A DNA stretch of 64,000 nucleotides, taken from contig CAWDIJ010000004.1 in the NCBI GenBank assembly GCA_963802375.1, forward strand, positions 186,001 to 250,000, written 5' to 3'. The notes under the pieces were generated by a model. The model was not told the DNA's origin, ran no database searches, and saw nothing but the letters and a program-made list of their open reading frames with translations. This document shows, in pieces, positions 52,392 to 61,461 of this stretch. The position numbers and the translations under genes were made by a program. Every line of letters begins with the position of its first letter. Position 1 is the first letter of the stretch. This DNA comes from JACDAN01 sp963802375. GTDB lineage: Bacteria; Actinomycetota; Thermoleophilia; Gaiellales; Gaiellaceae.

Positions 52392-52655
52392 GCCCGGCCC
52401 CGTGGCCGTCCACTCGCGGAGGTCGTACCAGTGGCTCTCGCGCAGCGCCGCCGCCACGCGCTCGTCCGTGTGCTCCGAGTTGAAGACGTGCTTGTCGAGG
52501 TCGCAGCAGACCTCGATCGAGTCCAGCGAGATCTCCGCGAGGCTGGTGAGCACCTCGCCCGGGAGCTGCGCCTCGGCGACCGTGTAGTGCTTGAAGAGGA
52601 GGTCCGGCGCGCGCTCGAGGAGATCCGGCCAGTCCGGACAGCTGCGGGTGCTCAC
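52380..52655 (-). CDS. small conserved protein after ferrochelatase
   Basis: A 91-aa protein starting GTG 52655, overlapping the ferrochelatase stop (GTGA). Landmarks are SCPDWPDLLERAPDLLFKHY, TVAEAQLPGEVLTSL, SIEVCCDLDKHVFNSEHTDE and ESHWYDLREW. I recognise the SCPDWP-x-L-x-x-x-APDL-x-FKHYTVAEAQLP pattern as a conserved actinobacterial hypothetical protein. Two Cys in VCCD and one in SCPDW may matter. It overlaps the convergent PolX-like gene end by 12 bp. Confidence 0.75.
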   Translation of the reverse strand: MSTRSCPDWPDLLERAPDLLFKHYTVAEAQLPGEVLTSLAEISLDSIEVCCDLDKHVFNSEHTDERVAAALRESHWYDLREWTATGPGSAA

Positions 52656-53524
52656 GCCGGCGACCGTAGCAGGGCGGTTCGCACCAGCGTCGCGAGCGCG
52701 CTGATGAAAGCGGGATCGTCGTTCAGGGACTCGATCCGGTCGAGTTCGAGACTGAGCTCCGCGGCCCTTTCGCGGGCTTCCACGTCGATGTCCCAGAGGA
52801 TCTCGAGGTGGTCGGAGACGAAGCCGACCGGGGCGACGAGCACCTTCCGCACACCGCGTTCGTGGAGGTCGTCCAGGTGGTCGACGATGTCGGGGCCGAG
52901 CCACGGCTCGCCGGTTGCGCTCTCGCTCTGGAAGGCGAACGACCAGTCGTCGAGGCCGGCCCGCTCGGCCACGAGCTCGGACGTGCGCAGCAGCTCATCC
53001 TTGTACGGATCGCCCATGGCGAGAATGCGCTCGGGGAGCGAGTGTGCCGTGAAGACGACATGCGCCTCGGTCCCGCGTACCCGGTCGGCGAGCACGTCCA
53101 GAAAGGGCTCATGGTCGTGCCAGCTCTCGACGAAGACGAGCTCGGCGCGGCCCGCGAGCCCCGCCTCCAGCCGCTCCCGGTAGCCGGCGATCGAGAGCCG
53201 GGAGTAGTGCGGCGCGAGCACGAGACCGAGCACGCGCGTCGCGCCGCTCTCGACCGCCCACTCGGCGGCTTCGGCGATCCGCGGCCGCCAGTGCTTCATG
53301 CCGAGATGAACGGGAATTCCGAGCTCGAGCTCGAGTGCTCCGCGCTGGCGCTCGGTCACCTCGTCGAGCGGCGAGCGGCCGCCGATGCGCCGGTAGCGCT
53401 CGGTCAATTCCTCGACGGCCGCGTCCGAGACCGGCCGACCCTCGCGGATGTCCTCGAGGTACGGCCGGATGTCCTCCGGCGACGACGGCGAGCCGTACGC
53501 CATCAGCACGACAGCGTCCTTCAT
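52652..53524 (-). CDS. hemH: ferrochelatase (coproporphyrin ferrochelatase type)
   Basis: A 290-aa protein starting MKDAVVLMAYGSPSSPEDIR. VLGLVLAPHYSRLSIAGYRE, VVFTAHSLPERILAMGDPYK with the catalytic His, SFAFQSESATGEPWLGPDIV and VLVAPVGFVSDHLEILWDID are the ferrochelatase signatures, including the second-site Glu. In monoderm actinobacteria this enzyme usually inserts iron into coproporphyrin III (CpfC). The start is 7 bp downstream of a palindromic repeat, which sits where the ribosome-binding site is expected. It follows hemE on the same strand. Confidence 0.92.
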   Translation of the reverse strand: MKDAVVLMAYGSPSSPEDIRPYLEDIREGRPVSDAAVEELTERYRRIGGRSPLDEVTERQRGALELELGIPVHLGMKHWRPRIAEAAEWAVESGATRVLGLVLAPHYSRLSIAGYRERLEAGLAGRAELVFVESWHDHEPFLDVLADRVRGTEAHVVFTAHSLPERILAMGDPYKDELLRTSELVAERAGLDDWSFAFQSESATGEPWLGPDIVDHLDDLHERGVRKVLVAPVGFVSDHLEILWDIDVEARERAAELSLELDRIESLNDDPAFISALATLVRTALLRSPA

Positions 53525-53531
53525 CGGCCTA

Positions 53532-53546
53532 GTAACAGTCTGTTAC
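53532..53546. repeat. palindromic element, pair B copy 1
   Basis: GTAACA-GTC-TGTTAC, 7 bp upstream of the hemH ATG. It is spaced 75 bp from the copy at 53607. With the intervening 60 bp, which can be aligned with the spacer of pair A in reverse orientation, it forms a composite element. Confidence 0.8.
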
Positions 53547-53606
53547 AAGGTCGTCGGTGTCGCCCCGCGCCCCCGTTCCTGCGGGCGATCCCGGCGCTTC
53601 GGGCTC

Positions 53607-53627
53607 CAAGTAACACTCTGTTACTTG
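53607..53627. repeat. palindromic element, pair B copy 2, containing the hemE stop codon
   Basis: Perfect 9-bp arms CAAGTAACA/TGTTACTTG around a 3-nt centre. On the minus strand it begins with the last Lys codon and TAA of hemE, so the element supplies the stop. Confidence 0.85.
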
Positions 53628-54678
53628 CCGGCGACGACCGCGGCCGTCCGCTCGTGCACGAGCTCGCGAAGGCGGCGGAGCCAGCGCCGGATCGGTGCTC
53701 GGGAGGACGCCGTGGCCGAGGTTGAAGATGTGCCCGGGCCGCCCGCCGGCCGCTTCCAGGATCGCGTCGGTTGCGCGCTCGACCCGGTCCCAGGAGCCGA
53801 GGAGCAGCGCCGGATCGAGGTTCCCCTGGACGCCGCGATCGGCACCGACCCGCTCCCAGCCCTCGCCGAGCGGGATCCGCCAGTCGAGGCCGATGACGTC
53901 GCCGCCCGCCGCCGCCATCGACTCGAGGAGATGCGACGTGCCCGTGCCGAAGTGGATCGTCGGGACCGAGAGCCCGCCGAGAATCCGCTCCGAGTACGGC
54001 GCGACGAACTCCTCGTAGTCCTCGATCGTCAGCGCGCCGACCCAGCTGTCGAAGAGCTGGATCGCGTCGGCGCCCGCCTCGACCTTGGCGCGGACGTAGC
54101 GGAGGAACGTCTCGCTAAGGCGCTCCATCAGCTCGTGCCAGACCTCCGGCGAGCCGAACATGCAGCTCTTCGTCTTCACGAAGTCGCGGGTCGGCTTGCC
54201 CTCGATCAGGTAGCCCGCAACCGTGAACGGGCCGCCGCAGAAGCCGACGAGCGCCCGATCCGGCGGCCAGCGACTCGCGGACGATCCGGACGGCCTCGAG
54301 GACGAACGGCACCGCGTCCTCCGGCTCGGGCACGCGCAGGGCGCGGACGTCGTCGAGCGACTCGATCGGCCGGTCGATCACCGGCCCCACGTTCTCGACG
54401 AGCTGGACGTCGACGCCCATCCCGATGACCGGGAGCATGATGTCGGCGAACATCACGGCCGCGTCCACGCCGTGCGCCTCGACCGGCTCGAGCGTCACCT
54501 GGGCGCAGAGCTCGGGCTGCCGGCAGACCTCGAAGAGATCGTGGCGCTTCCGGACCGCGCGGTAGCCGGGCAGCGTGCGACCCGCCTGGCGCATGAACCA
54601 GACGGGCGTCCGCTCCACGGGTTCCCGGCGCGCGGCGCGGACGAGCAGCGGCTCGGACTGCTGTGTAGTAGAAGGCAC
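53621..54678 (-). pseudogene. hemE: uroporphyrinogen decarboxylase, intact but for two single-base insertions
   Basis: From GTG 54678, LLVRAARREPVERTPVWFMR, RQAGRTLPGYRAVRKRHDLF, MFADIMLPVIGMGVDVQLVE, then (other frame) GFCGGPFTVAGYLIEGKPTR, KSCMFGSPEVWHELMERLSE, DWRIPLGEGWERVG and IFNLGHGVLPSTDPAL give a full-length HemE of about 350 aa. It decarboxylates uroporphyrinogen III to coproporphyrinogen III. Frame breaks near 54255 (extra G in a GGG run) and near 53679 (extra C) are probable sequence errors. The ending LVHERTAAVVAGK-stop is read from the third frame into a palindromic repeat. Confidence 0.88.
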
Positions 54679-54691
54679 GGCGCGCCAGTCT

Positions 54692-55667
54692 ATGGATGAT
54701 CTCCGACTCGGAATCGACGTTTCGCCGCTCGAGTTGACGGAGGCGGGCACCGCCCGCTACCTCCGCAACCTCCTGAGCCATCTCGACGGCGTCACCGTCG
54801 AGCGATACGCCGTTCCCGGCAGGTCCCGCTCGGCCAAGGTGCGGCGCGACCTCCTCTGGTACCTCAGGACTCTTCCCCGCAAGGCGGCCCGCGACGGCGT
54901 CGACGTCCTCCACTGTCCGGGCCACCGCGGCCCGCAGCGCTCGCGGGTCCCGCTCGTCGTCACCCTTCACGACCTCGCCGTCCTCCGCCATCCGGAGACG
55001 TTCAACCGCTGGACGCGGTCGTACAGCCGGATCATGCTCCCGCGGATCGTGGAGGCGGCGACGCGGGTGATCGCCGTCTCGGCGTTCACGGCCGGCGAGG
55101 CGGTGGAACTCCTGGGGGTGGACGAAGGGCAAGGTTCGCGTGGTGCCGCACGGTGTCGAGCCGCCGTTCCTTCCCGAAGGGCAGGAGGTCCGCGGCGAGT
55201 ACGCGCTGGCCGTCGGGACGGTCGAGCCGCGCAAGAACCTGCCCCGCGCCGTCGAGGCCGCGCAGCGCGCGGGGATCGAGCTGCGGGTCGTCGGCCCCGA
55301 GGGGTGGGGCGACGTCGGCGTCCAGTCGCTCGGGTTCGTGAGCGACGAGGTGCTCGCTGCGCTCTACCGGGGAGCCCAGTGCCTGGTCTACCCGTCGCTC
55401 TACGAGGGGTTCGGGCTGCCGGTGCTCGAGGCGATGGCCTGCGGGACGCCGGTCGTGACCACGAACTTCGGTGCGACGGCGGACGTCGCGGGGGAGGCGG
55501 CCGTCCTCGTCGATCCGTACGACGTGGACGCGATCGCCGCCGGGATCGACGAAGCGCGGCATCGGCGGGACGAGCTGCGAGCCGCGGGCCTCGAACGCGC
55601 GCGGCAGTTCACCTGGGAGGAGACCGCGCGCCTCACGCTGGACGTCTACCGGGAAGCCGCCGCGTGA
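54692..55667 (+). pseudogene. GT4-family glycosyltransferase, one frameshift
   Basis: ATG 54692, divergent from hemE, begins MDDLRLGIDVSPLELTEAGT. LLWYLRTLPRKAARDGVDVL, HCPGHRGPQRSRVPLVVTLH and RIVEAATRVIAVSAFTAGEA make up the acceptor half. After an extra G near 55128 the donor half continues as YALAVGTVEPRKNLPRAVEA, ALYRGAQCLVYPSLYEGFGL and PVLEAMACGTPVVTTNFG to TGA 55667. Corrected length is about 325 aa. It is a mannosyl/rhamnosyl-type transferase by family resemblance; the sugar is not certain. It overlaps the next gene (GTGA). Confidence 0.85.
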
Positions 55668-56672
55668 TCGACGTCCTCCTCGATGCCGACGTCCTCGGCC
55701 GCCAGCGCACGGGCGACGAGACCTACGTCCGGAACCTGCTGCGCGCGCTCCCAAGCGCCGCTCCGGACCTCCACTTCGCCGCCGTCACCCGCAAGCCGGA
55801 GCTCGTTCCCGACGGGGTCGAGCCGGTCGAGCTCGCCGCCGGCTCGCAGGAGTGGCGCATGGCGTGGCGCCTCCCGCGCCTCGTCCGTCGGCTCCGGCCC
55901 CGGATCGCGCACTACCAGCACTCGCTCCCGCTCCGCGCCGGCGGCCGCTCGGTCCTGACCGTTCACGACCTGTCCTTCGAGCGCGAGCCGGATTTGATGC
56001 CGAGGAAGGACAGGCTCGTCTTCCGCGCGGTCGTCCCGCGCTCGGCGAGGCGCGCCGACCGTGTGATCGCCGTCTCCGAACGGACGCGCGAAGACCTCGA
56101 AGAGCTCTACGGGATCCCGGCCGCGTCGGTGAAGGTGATTCCGCACGGGATCGACCCGATCTTCACGCCGGACGAGGCGGCGCGGGACGCGGGCTACCTG
56201 CTCGTGGTCGGCTCGGTGCAGCGCCGCAAGGATCCACGCGCAGCCGTGGACGCGGGCAACGAGCTCGGCATGCCGGTCGTCGTCGTAGGCCCGGAGCGTG
56301 AACCGGCGCTCGCGACCGAGCTGCGCAGGCTCGGCGCCGACGTGCGCGGGTACGTGGATCACGAGGAGCTCCCGAGCCTCTACCGCGAGGCGTCCGCGCT
56401 CGTCGTCCCGTCCAGGTACGAGGGCTTCGGGCTGCCGGTGCTCGAGGCGATGGCGAGCGGGACGCCCGTCGTCGCCGCGCCCGACCCGGCGCTCGTCGAG
56501 GTGGCGGGCGACGCCGCGGTCTTCGCCGACCAGGGCGACCTCTCCGGCGCGATCCTGCACGCGCTCGACCGGCGGGCGGAGCTGCGCGCGGCCGGCCTCG
56601 CGCGGGCCGCGCGGTTCAGCTGGGCGCGAGGCGGCGCGGCGCACAGCGGCGGTCTACCGGAGCCTGCTGTGA
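55664..56672 (+). pseudogene. GT4-family glycosyltransferase, one frameshift near the end
   Basis: GTG 55664 begins VIDVLLDADVLGRQRTGDET. Landmarks are RIAHYQHSLPLRAGGRSVLT, VHDLSFEREPDLMPRKDRLV, VIPHGIDPIFTPDEAA, LLVVGSVQRRKDPRAAVDAG and VVPSRYEGFGLPVLEAMASG. Its pattern resembles the preceding gene closely (GLPVLEAMA-x-GTPVV), suggesting tandem duplication. An extra G near 56630 shifts the last 15 codons; corrected, it ends ARRTAAVYRSLL at TGA 56672. About 335 aa. Start and stop overlap both neighbours by 4 bp. Confidence 0.85.
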
Positions 56673-57419
56673 GCATCTCGGGAGTCGTCGTCGTCCACGA
56701 GCCTGTCCCGGAGCTCGAGCGCTGCCTCTCCGCGCTGAAGCCGCAGGTCGACGACCTCGTCGTCGTCTCGAACCTCGGGCTGGAGCTGCCGGTGCCGGAG
56801 GGCGCGAGGCTGATCCGGAACGAGCGAGCCCGTGAGCTTCGCCGCGAACGCGAACCGCGGGATCGCCGAGACGAGCGGCGAGTTCGTCGTCGTCTGCAAC
56901 CCGGACACGGAGGCCGACCCCGGCGCGCTCGCGGTCCTCCTGGCCTTCGCGGAGTTCCACCCGCGCATGGGCATCGCCGGCCCGGAGCTGCGCAAGCCGG
57001 ACGGGACGCTCAACCCGTCGCGCCGCCGCTTCCCGACCGTGTCGGGCACGATCGTCCGCCGGACGCCGCTCAGGCGCTGGCTCGGCGGCACGCAGCGAGC
57101 CCACTACGGGCTGGACGAGCGCCCGACCGAGCCGGTGCAGGCCGACTGGCTGCTCGGCGCCTTCCTGTTCCTGCGCCGCGAGATGCTGGACGAGCTCGGC
57201 GGGTTCGACGAGGGCTTCCGCCTCTACGGCGAGGACATCGACCTCGCCTACCGCGCGTCCAAGGCGGGCTGGGAGCGCTGGTACGTCCCGAACGCCAAGG
57301 CCGTGCACGCCCATGCGGCAGTCACCGACCAGCGGCTGCTGACGCGCCGGACGCTGTGGCACTGGCGCGGGATCCTCCGCTTCGTCCGCAAGCATCCCGA
57401 GCGCTTGAAGGCCCTCTGA
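56669..57419 (+). pseudogene. GT2-family glycosyltransferase (rhamnosyltransferase-like), one frameshift
   Basis: GTG 56669 begins VSISGVVVVHEPVPELERCL, with DDLVVVSNLGLELP. After an extra base near 56826 it continues SFAANANRGIAETSGEFVVV, CNPDTEADPGALAVLLAFAE, RMGIAGPELRKPDGTLNPSR, QADWLLGAFLFLRREMLDEL and GGFDEGFRLYGEDIDLAYRA, ending TGA 57419. The NPD and ED motifs are the GT-A metal and catalytic sites of the WcaA/rhamnosyltransferase group. Corrected length is about 250 aa. Confidence 0.86.
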
Positions 57420-57435
57420 CTACACTCGGCGCGCC

Positions 57436-57990
57436 GTGGAGCGCTTGGAGACACGCCTGGAGGGGTTGATCCTGCTCGCCCCGAAGGTCCACGGCGACAA
57501 CCGCGGGTTCTTCCTCGAGACGTACAGCCGGGACGCGTACGCGGAGCTCGGGATCCCCGACGAGTTCGTGCAGGACAACCACTCGCTGCTCGCGGCGGGG
57601 AATCGTCCGCGGCATGCACTTCCAGCCGGGCCAGTCGAAGCTCGTGCGCTGCGCGCGCGGCTCCGTCCTCGACGTGGTCGTCGACCTGCGGCGGGGCTCG
57701 CCGACGTTCGGCGAGTGGGAGGCGGTCGAGCTGGACGCCGAGCGGCACCTCCAGCTGTACGTCCCGGACGGGTTCGCCCACGGGTTCTGCGTCCTGAGCG
57801 ACGTGGCCGACCTGACGTACAAGGTCTCGACCTACTACGACCCCGCAGCGGAAGTCCGGGTTCCGGTACGACGACCCGGAGGTCGGCATCGAGTGGCCGG
57901 AGGTCGAGCTGACTGCCGTCCGAGCGGGACGCGAACGCGCCGCGGTTCCGCGAGCTGGTCGACGACCTGCCCTTCACGTACAGCGATTGA
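57436..57990 (+). pseudogene. rfbC: dTDP-4-dehydrorhamnose 3,5-epimerase family protein, three frameshifts
   Basis: GTG 57436 begins VERLETRLEGLILLAPKVHG, with DNRGFFLETYSRDAYAELGI and PDEFVQDNHSLLA. Then (shifted) MHFQPGQSKLVRCARGSVLD has the catalytic-region His, followed by VVVDLRRGSPTFGEWEAVEL, YVPDGFAHGFCVLSDVADL and KVSTYYDPAAE. It ends RFRELVDDLPFTYSD. This is the RmlC cupin pattern (FHPQDNRG / GFAHGF / YK-x-S). Extra bases near 57601, 57853 and 57919 break it. Corrected length is about 184 aa, normal for the family. It makes dTDP-L-rhamnose precursor. Confidence 0.86.
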
Positions 57991-58683
57991 CCGACTACGA
58001 CCAGTACCGCGACCGGTACACAGAAGAGCTCGACGAGGCTGTCTCGTTCGTCGGGCGCTCGACCACGACTTCTTCACCCGGGCGAAGGCCGAGGAGCTCG
58101 TGCGGCTCGCCGGACTGCACCTCGGGCGATCCCGCGGAGCTCGACGCGCTCGACGTCGGCTGCGGCGTCGGGCTCACCGACCGCCACCTGGCCGGCCGGT
58201 TCCGCTCGCTCACCGGGACCGACGTCTCGCCGGGCGTGCTCGAGACAGCCGCGCGCGCGAACCCCGGCGTCCGCTACGAGCTGGCCGAGCGCGACCGGCT
58301 GCCGTTCGACGACGGCCGCGTTCGACCTCGCGTTCGCGGTCTGCGTCGTGCAGGTGCTCCCGCCGGCGGAGCGCCCGCGATTCGTCGCCGAGCTGGCGCG
58401 CGTCACGCGTCCCGACGGGCTGGTCGTGCGTCTTCGAGCACAACCCGTACAACCCGCTGACGCGGCTCGTCGTCCGCCGCTGCGAGTTCGGTGAGGACGC
58501 GCGGATGCTCCGGATGGCGCGAGGCCGAGCGCCTCCTCCGCGAGAACGGCGTGACGCCGGTCGACCGCGGCTTCATGCTGCTCTTCCCGTCGCGGCGCAG
58601 GCGCGTCCTGGCCGTCGAGCGCGCACTCCGCCGGCTGCCGCTCGGCGCCCAGTACTACCTCGCAGGCCGTCGCTCGGCCGTAG
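57987..58683 (+). pseudogene. class I SAM-dependent methyltransferase, several frameshifts
   Basis: TTG 57987 overlaps the epimerase stop (TTGA). TDYDQYRDRYTEELDEAVSF is followed, across frames, by DHDFFTRAKAEELVRLAGLH, ELDALDVGCGVGLTDRHLAG (SAM motif I), LTGTDVSPGVLETAARANPG, FAVCVVQVLPPAERPRFVAE, FEHNPYNPLTRLVVRRCEFG and GFMLLFPSRRRRVLAVERAL. At least five single-base insertions must be removed; the end is placed at TAG 58681-58683. It is most like methyltransferases of polysaccharide clusters, often 3-O-sugar or lipid-carrier related. Substrate unknown. Confidence 0.75.
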
Positions 58684-58696
58684 ACTCACGCCTGCG

Positions 58697-59425
58697 ATGC
58701 GCAGCGCCCCCGAGCTGTCGGTCGTCGTCCTCTGCTACCGCGCGCAGGAAGGCCTTCGACTCGTCGTCGAGCCGCTCGCAGCCGAGCTTCGTGCCTCGGG
58801 AGTCCCCTACGAGCTCGTGCTGGTCGCGAACTACTGGAACGGAGCGGCGGACCTGCACGCCGCAGCATGCCGAGAGCTTCGCCGCCGAGCACTCCGACGT
58901 CGTCGTCGTGGCACGGCCGAAGGCAGGAGCGCATGGGCTGGGACCTCCGCTCCGGACTGGACGCCGCCCGCGGCGACTACCTCGTCTACCTCGACGGCGA
59001 CGGCCAGGTGCCCGACGGCGGCCGCGCTGGACGTTTACCGGCGCCTGAAGGAGACCGGTGCGGACGTGGCCAAGGGGCGACGCTACGTCCGCGAGGACGG
59101 CTCGGTCCGAACGCTGACCTCGCTCGGCTTCAACGTCGCTGTTCCGCCTCCTGTTCCGGACCCGGGGCCTGTGGGACGTGAACGGCCAGCCGAAGGGCCT
59201 CACCCGCGCGGCCCACGAGCGGCTCGACCTGCGGACCGACGACTGGTTCACGGACGCCGAGATCCTGCTGAAGGCGAAGGAGCTGGGCCTTCGCGTCGTG
59301 GAGGTGCCGGTGCGCTTCCACCCGCGGCGCGCCGGCGGCTCGCAACGTCGGGCTCGGAACGGTCTGGGAGTTCCTCGTCAACATGGCCCGCTGGCGCCTC
59401 GGCCGCCACTCCGGCGCGGCGATGA
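58697..59425 (+). pseudogene. GT2-family glycosyltransferase (DPM1-like), several frameshifts
   Basis: ATG 58697 begins MRSAPELSVVVLCYRAQEGL. Across frames it continues PYELVLVANYWNGAADLH, HAESFAAEHSDVVVVARPK, GDYLVYLDGDGQVPDG (metal site DGDGQ), RRLKETGADVAKGRRYVRED, GLWDVNGQPKGLTRAAHERL and ADWFTDAEILL-type DDWFTDAEILLKAKELGLRV. This is the dolichyl-phosphate-mannose-synthase-like pattern (DGDGQ, NGQPK, TDAEI). At least four insertions break it. The end is placed at TGA 59425, overlapping the next ATG (59422); this boundary is uncertain. Confidence 0.75.
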
Positions 59426-60410
59426 CGACGCGCAGGAGCTACGCAGGGCCGCCGCGTGCTCGTGACGGGCGGGCTCGGCTTCATCGGCTCGAACCTCGCG
59501 ATCCGGCTCGTCGAGCTCGGCGCCGAGGTGACCGTGGCCGACAGCCTCGTGCCGGAGCTCGGAGGCAACCGCTTCAACATCGCGCCGGTCGAGGGCCGGC
59601 TCACGGTTCGGACGGAGGACGTTCGCGAGGCCGCCGACGAGCTCGTCGAGGGCCAGGACGTCGTCTTCTGCATCGCCGGCAACGTCAGTCACGTCGACTC
59701 GATGTCCGACCCGTTCCTCGACCTGGAGCTCAACTACCGGGCGCAGCTCGCCGTGCTCGAGGCGCTCCGGCGGCAGGGGTCGCAGGCGCGGGTCGTCTAC
59801 GCGGGCTCGCGACAGCAGTACGGGCGCCCGCGCTACCTCCCGCTGGACGAGCACCACCCGCTGGAGGCGATCGACGTCAACGGGATCAACAAGACGGCGG
59901 CCGAGGCCGCGACGCTGCTCTACCACCAGGTGCACGGGCTCCCGACCTGCTCGCTGCGGCTGACGAACACGTACGGGCCGCGGATGCAGATGCGCCATCC
60001 GCGCCAGGGCTTCGTCTCCTGGTTCGTGCGGCGGGCGATCGACGGCGAGGAGATCGAGCTCTACGGCGGCGGCGAGTCGCTGCGCGACTTCAACGAGGTC
60101 GACGACGTCGTCGACGCGTTCCTCCGCGCCGGCGCGTCACGACGCGGCGGTCGGAGAGGCGTTCAACCTCGGCCATCCCGAGCCGCTGACGATCAGGCAG
60201 TTCGCCGAGACGCTGGTGGAGGTCGCGGGCTCGGGCTCGCTCACCGAGCGGCCGTTCCCCGCCGACCGGGCCGGAATCGACATCGGCAGCGTCTTCGCGA
60301 ACTACGGGAAGATCCGCGGCCTGCTCGGCTGGGAGCCGCGCGTCGGCCTGCGGGAAGGCCTCGCGCGCATGGTCGAGTACTACCGCGAGAACCGCGAGCA
60401 GTACTGGTGA
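59422..60410 (+). pseudogene. NAD-dependent epimerase/dehydratase, two frameshifts
   Basis: ATG 59422 (MTTRRSYAG), then after an extra C near 59449, VLVTGGLGFIGSNLAIRLVE (Rossmann GxxGxxG), VVFCIAGNVSHVDSMSDPFL, VVYAGSRQQYGRPRYLPLDE (SxxxxY region), NGINKTAAEAATLLYHQVHG (YxxxK variant), CSLRLTNTYGPRMQMRHPRQ and DFNEVDDVVDAFLRAGAS. A second break lies near 60136. It ends RMVEYYRENREQYW at TGA 60410. Corrected length is about 328 aa. This is an extended SDR of the NAD-sugar epimerase type; the sugar is not assignable. The catalytic Tyr appears replaced by a Gly-Ile-Asn context, so activity should be judged cautiously. Confidence 0.82.
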
Positions 60411-61461
60411 GCGTCCGCTTCTTCGACCCGCGCCGGGCGTACGAGGCGCAGCGGGAGGAGCTGGACGAGGCGTTCCGGCGGGTGCATGGCCTCCGACCGG
60501 ATCGTGCTCGGCCCGGAGGTCGAGGCGTTCGAGCGGGAGCTCGCGGAGCTGACGGGGACGGAGCACGCCGTCGGCGTCGCCTCCGGGCACCGACGCACTC
60601 GAGCTCGCGCTGCGGGCGCTCGGAGCTGCCGGCCGGAGCCGAGGTGCTCTGTCCGGACCTCACCGTCGCCCGCGACGCCGACGGCGATCGTGCGGGCCGG
60701 GCTCCGGCCGGTGCTCGTCGACGTCGACCCCGAGACGCTCACGATCGATGCCGGCGCGGGCCGCCGACGCCGTGTCCGAGCAGACGGCGGCCGTCGTCGC
60801 CGTCCACCTCTACGGCCGGCCGGCGCCGGTCGACGAGCTGCTCGACGCTCGGGCTGCCGCTCGTCGAGGACGCCGCGCAGGCGCACGGGCTCGTGATCGA
60901 CGGCCGGCCGGCGGGATCGATCGGCGCCGCCGGCTGCTTCTCCTTCTACCCGACGAAGAACCTCGGGGCCTTCGGCGACGGCGGCGCGGTCGTGACCTCG
61001 GACCCGGGGCTCGCCGAGGCGGTCCGCGAGCTTCGCGTCGTACGGCGAGCGACCCGCGCTACTTCGCGCGCCGCCGAGGGACGAACTCGCGGCTGGACGA
61101 GCTCCAGGCGGCGCTCCTCCGAGTCCGCCTGCGCCGGCTGGAGGACGGACAACCGCCGCCGGGCCGAGATCGCCGCCGCCTACGACGAGGCGCTGGGACG
61201 GCACGAGCCCGGACGGCGTCCACCACCTCTACGTCGTGCGCGCCGAGCGGCGCGACGAGCTTCGCTCCGAGCTCGCGGACGCCGGCATCGAGACGGCCGT
61301 CCACTATCCGTGGGCGATCAGCGAGCAGCCGGCCTTCGCAGACGCGCGCCGCGGAGACGACCTCGAGCGTGAGCACGGCGGCGGCCCGCGAGGTGCTGTC
61401 GCTTCCCTGCTACGCCGCACCTGACCGAGGCGGAGCAGGAGCAGCGTCGTCGCCGCGCTCT
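60407..61461 (+). pseudogene. DegT/DnrJ/EryC1/StrS family aminotransferase, a dozen frameshifts
   Basis: GTG 60407 overlaps the epimerase stop (GTGA). Across frames the order is RFFDPRRAYEAQREELDEAF, MASDRIVLGPEVEAFERELA, GTEHAVGVASG, AIVRAGLRPVLVDVDPETLT, AAVVAVHLYGRPAPVDELL, CFSFYPTKNLGAFGDGGAVV (PLP-binding Lys), YFARRRGTNSRLDELQAALL and IETAVHYPWAISEQPAFADA, to TAA 61459-61461. Single extra bases occur near 60485, 60596, 60622, 60670, 60759, 60847, 61036, 61050, 61147 and 61212, with more near the end. It aminates a nucleotide-linked 3- or 4-keto sugar. The stop overlaps the convergent membrane-protein stop. Confidence 0.85.

Noticed and set aside
54575..57469. A single 964-codon open frame spanning three glycosyltransferases
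   Set aside because: Motif order shows three genes with GTGA junctions; the continuous frame arises from single-base insertions that bring different genes into one frame.
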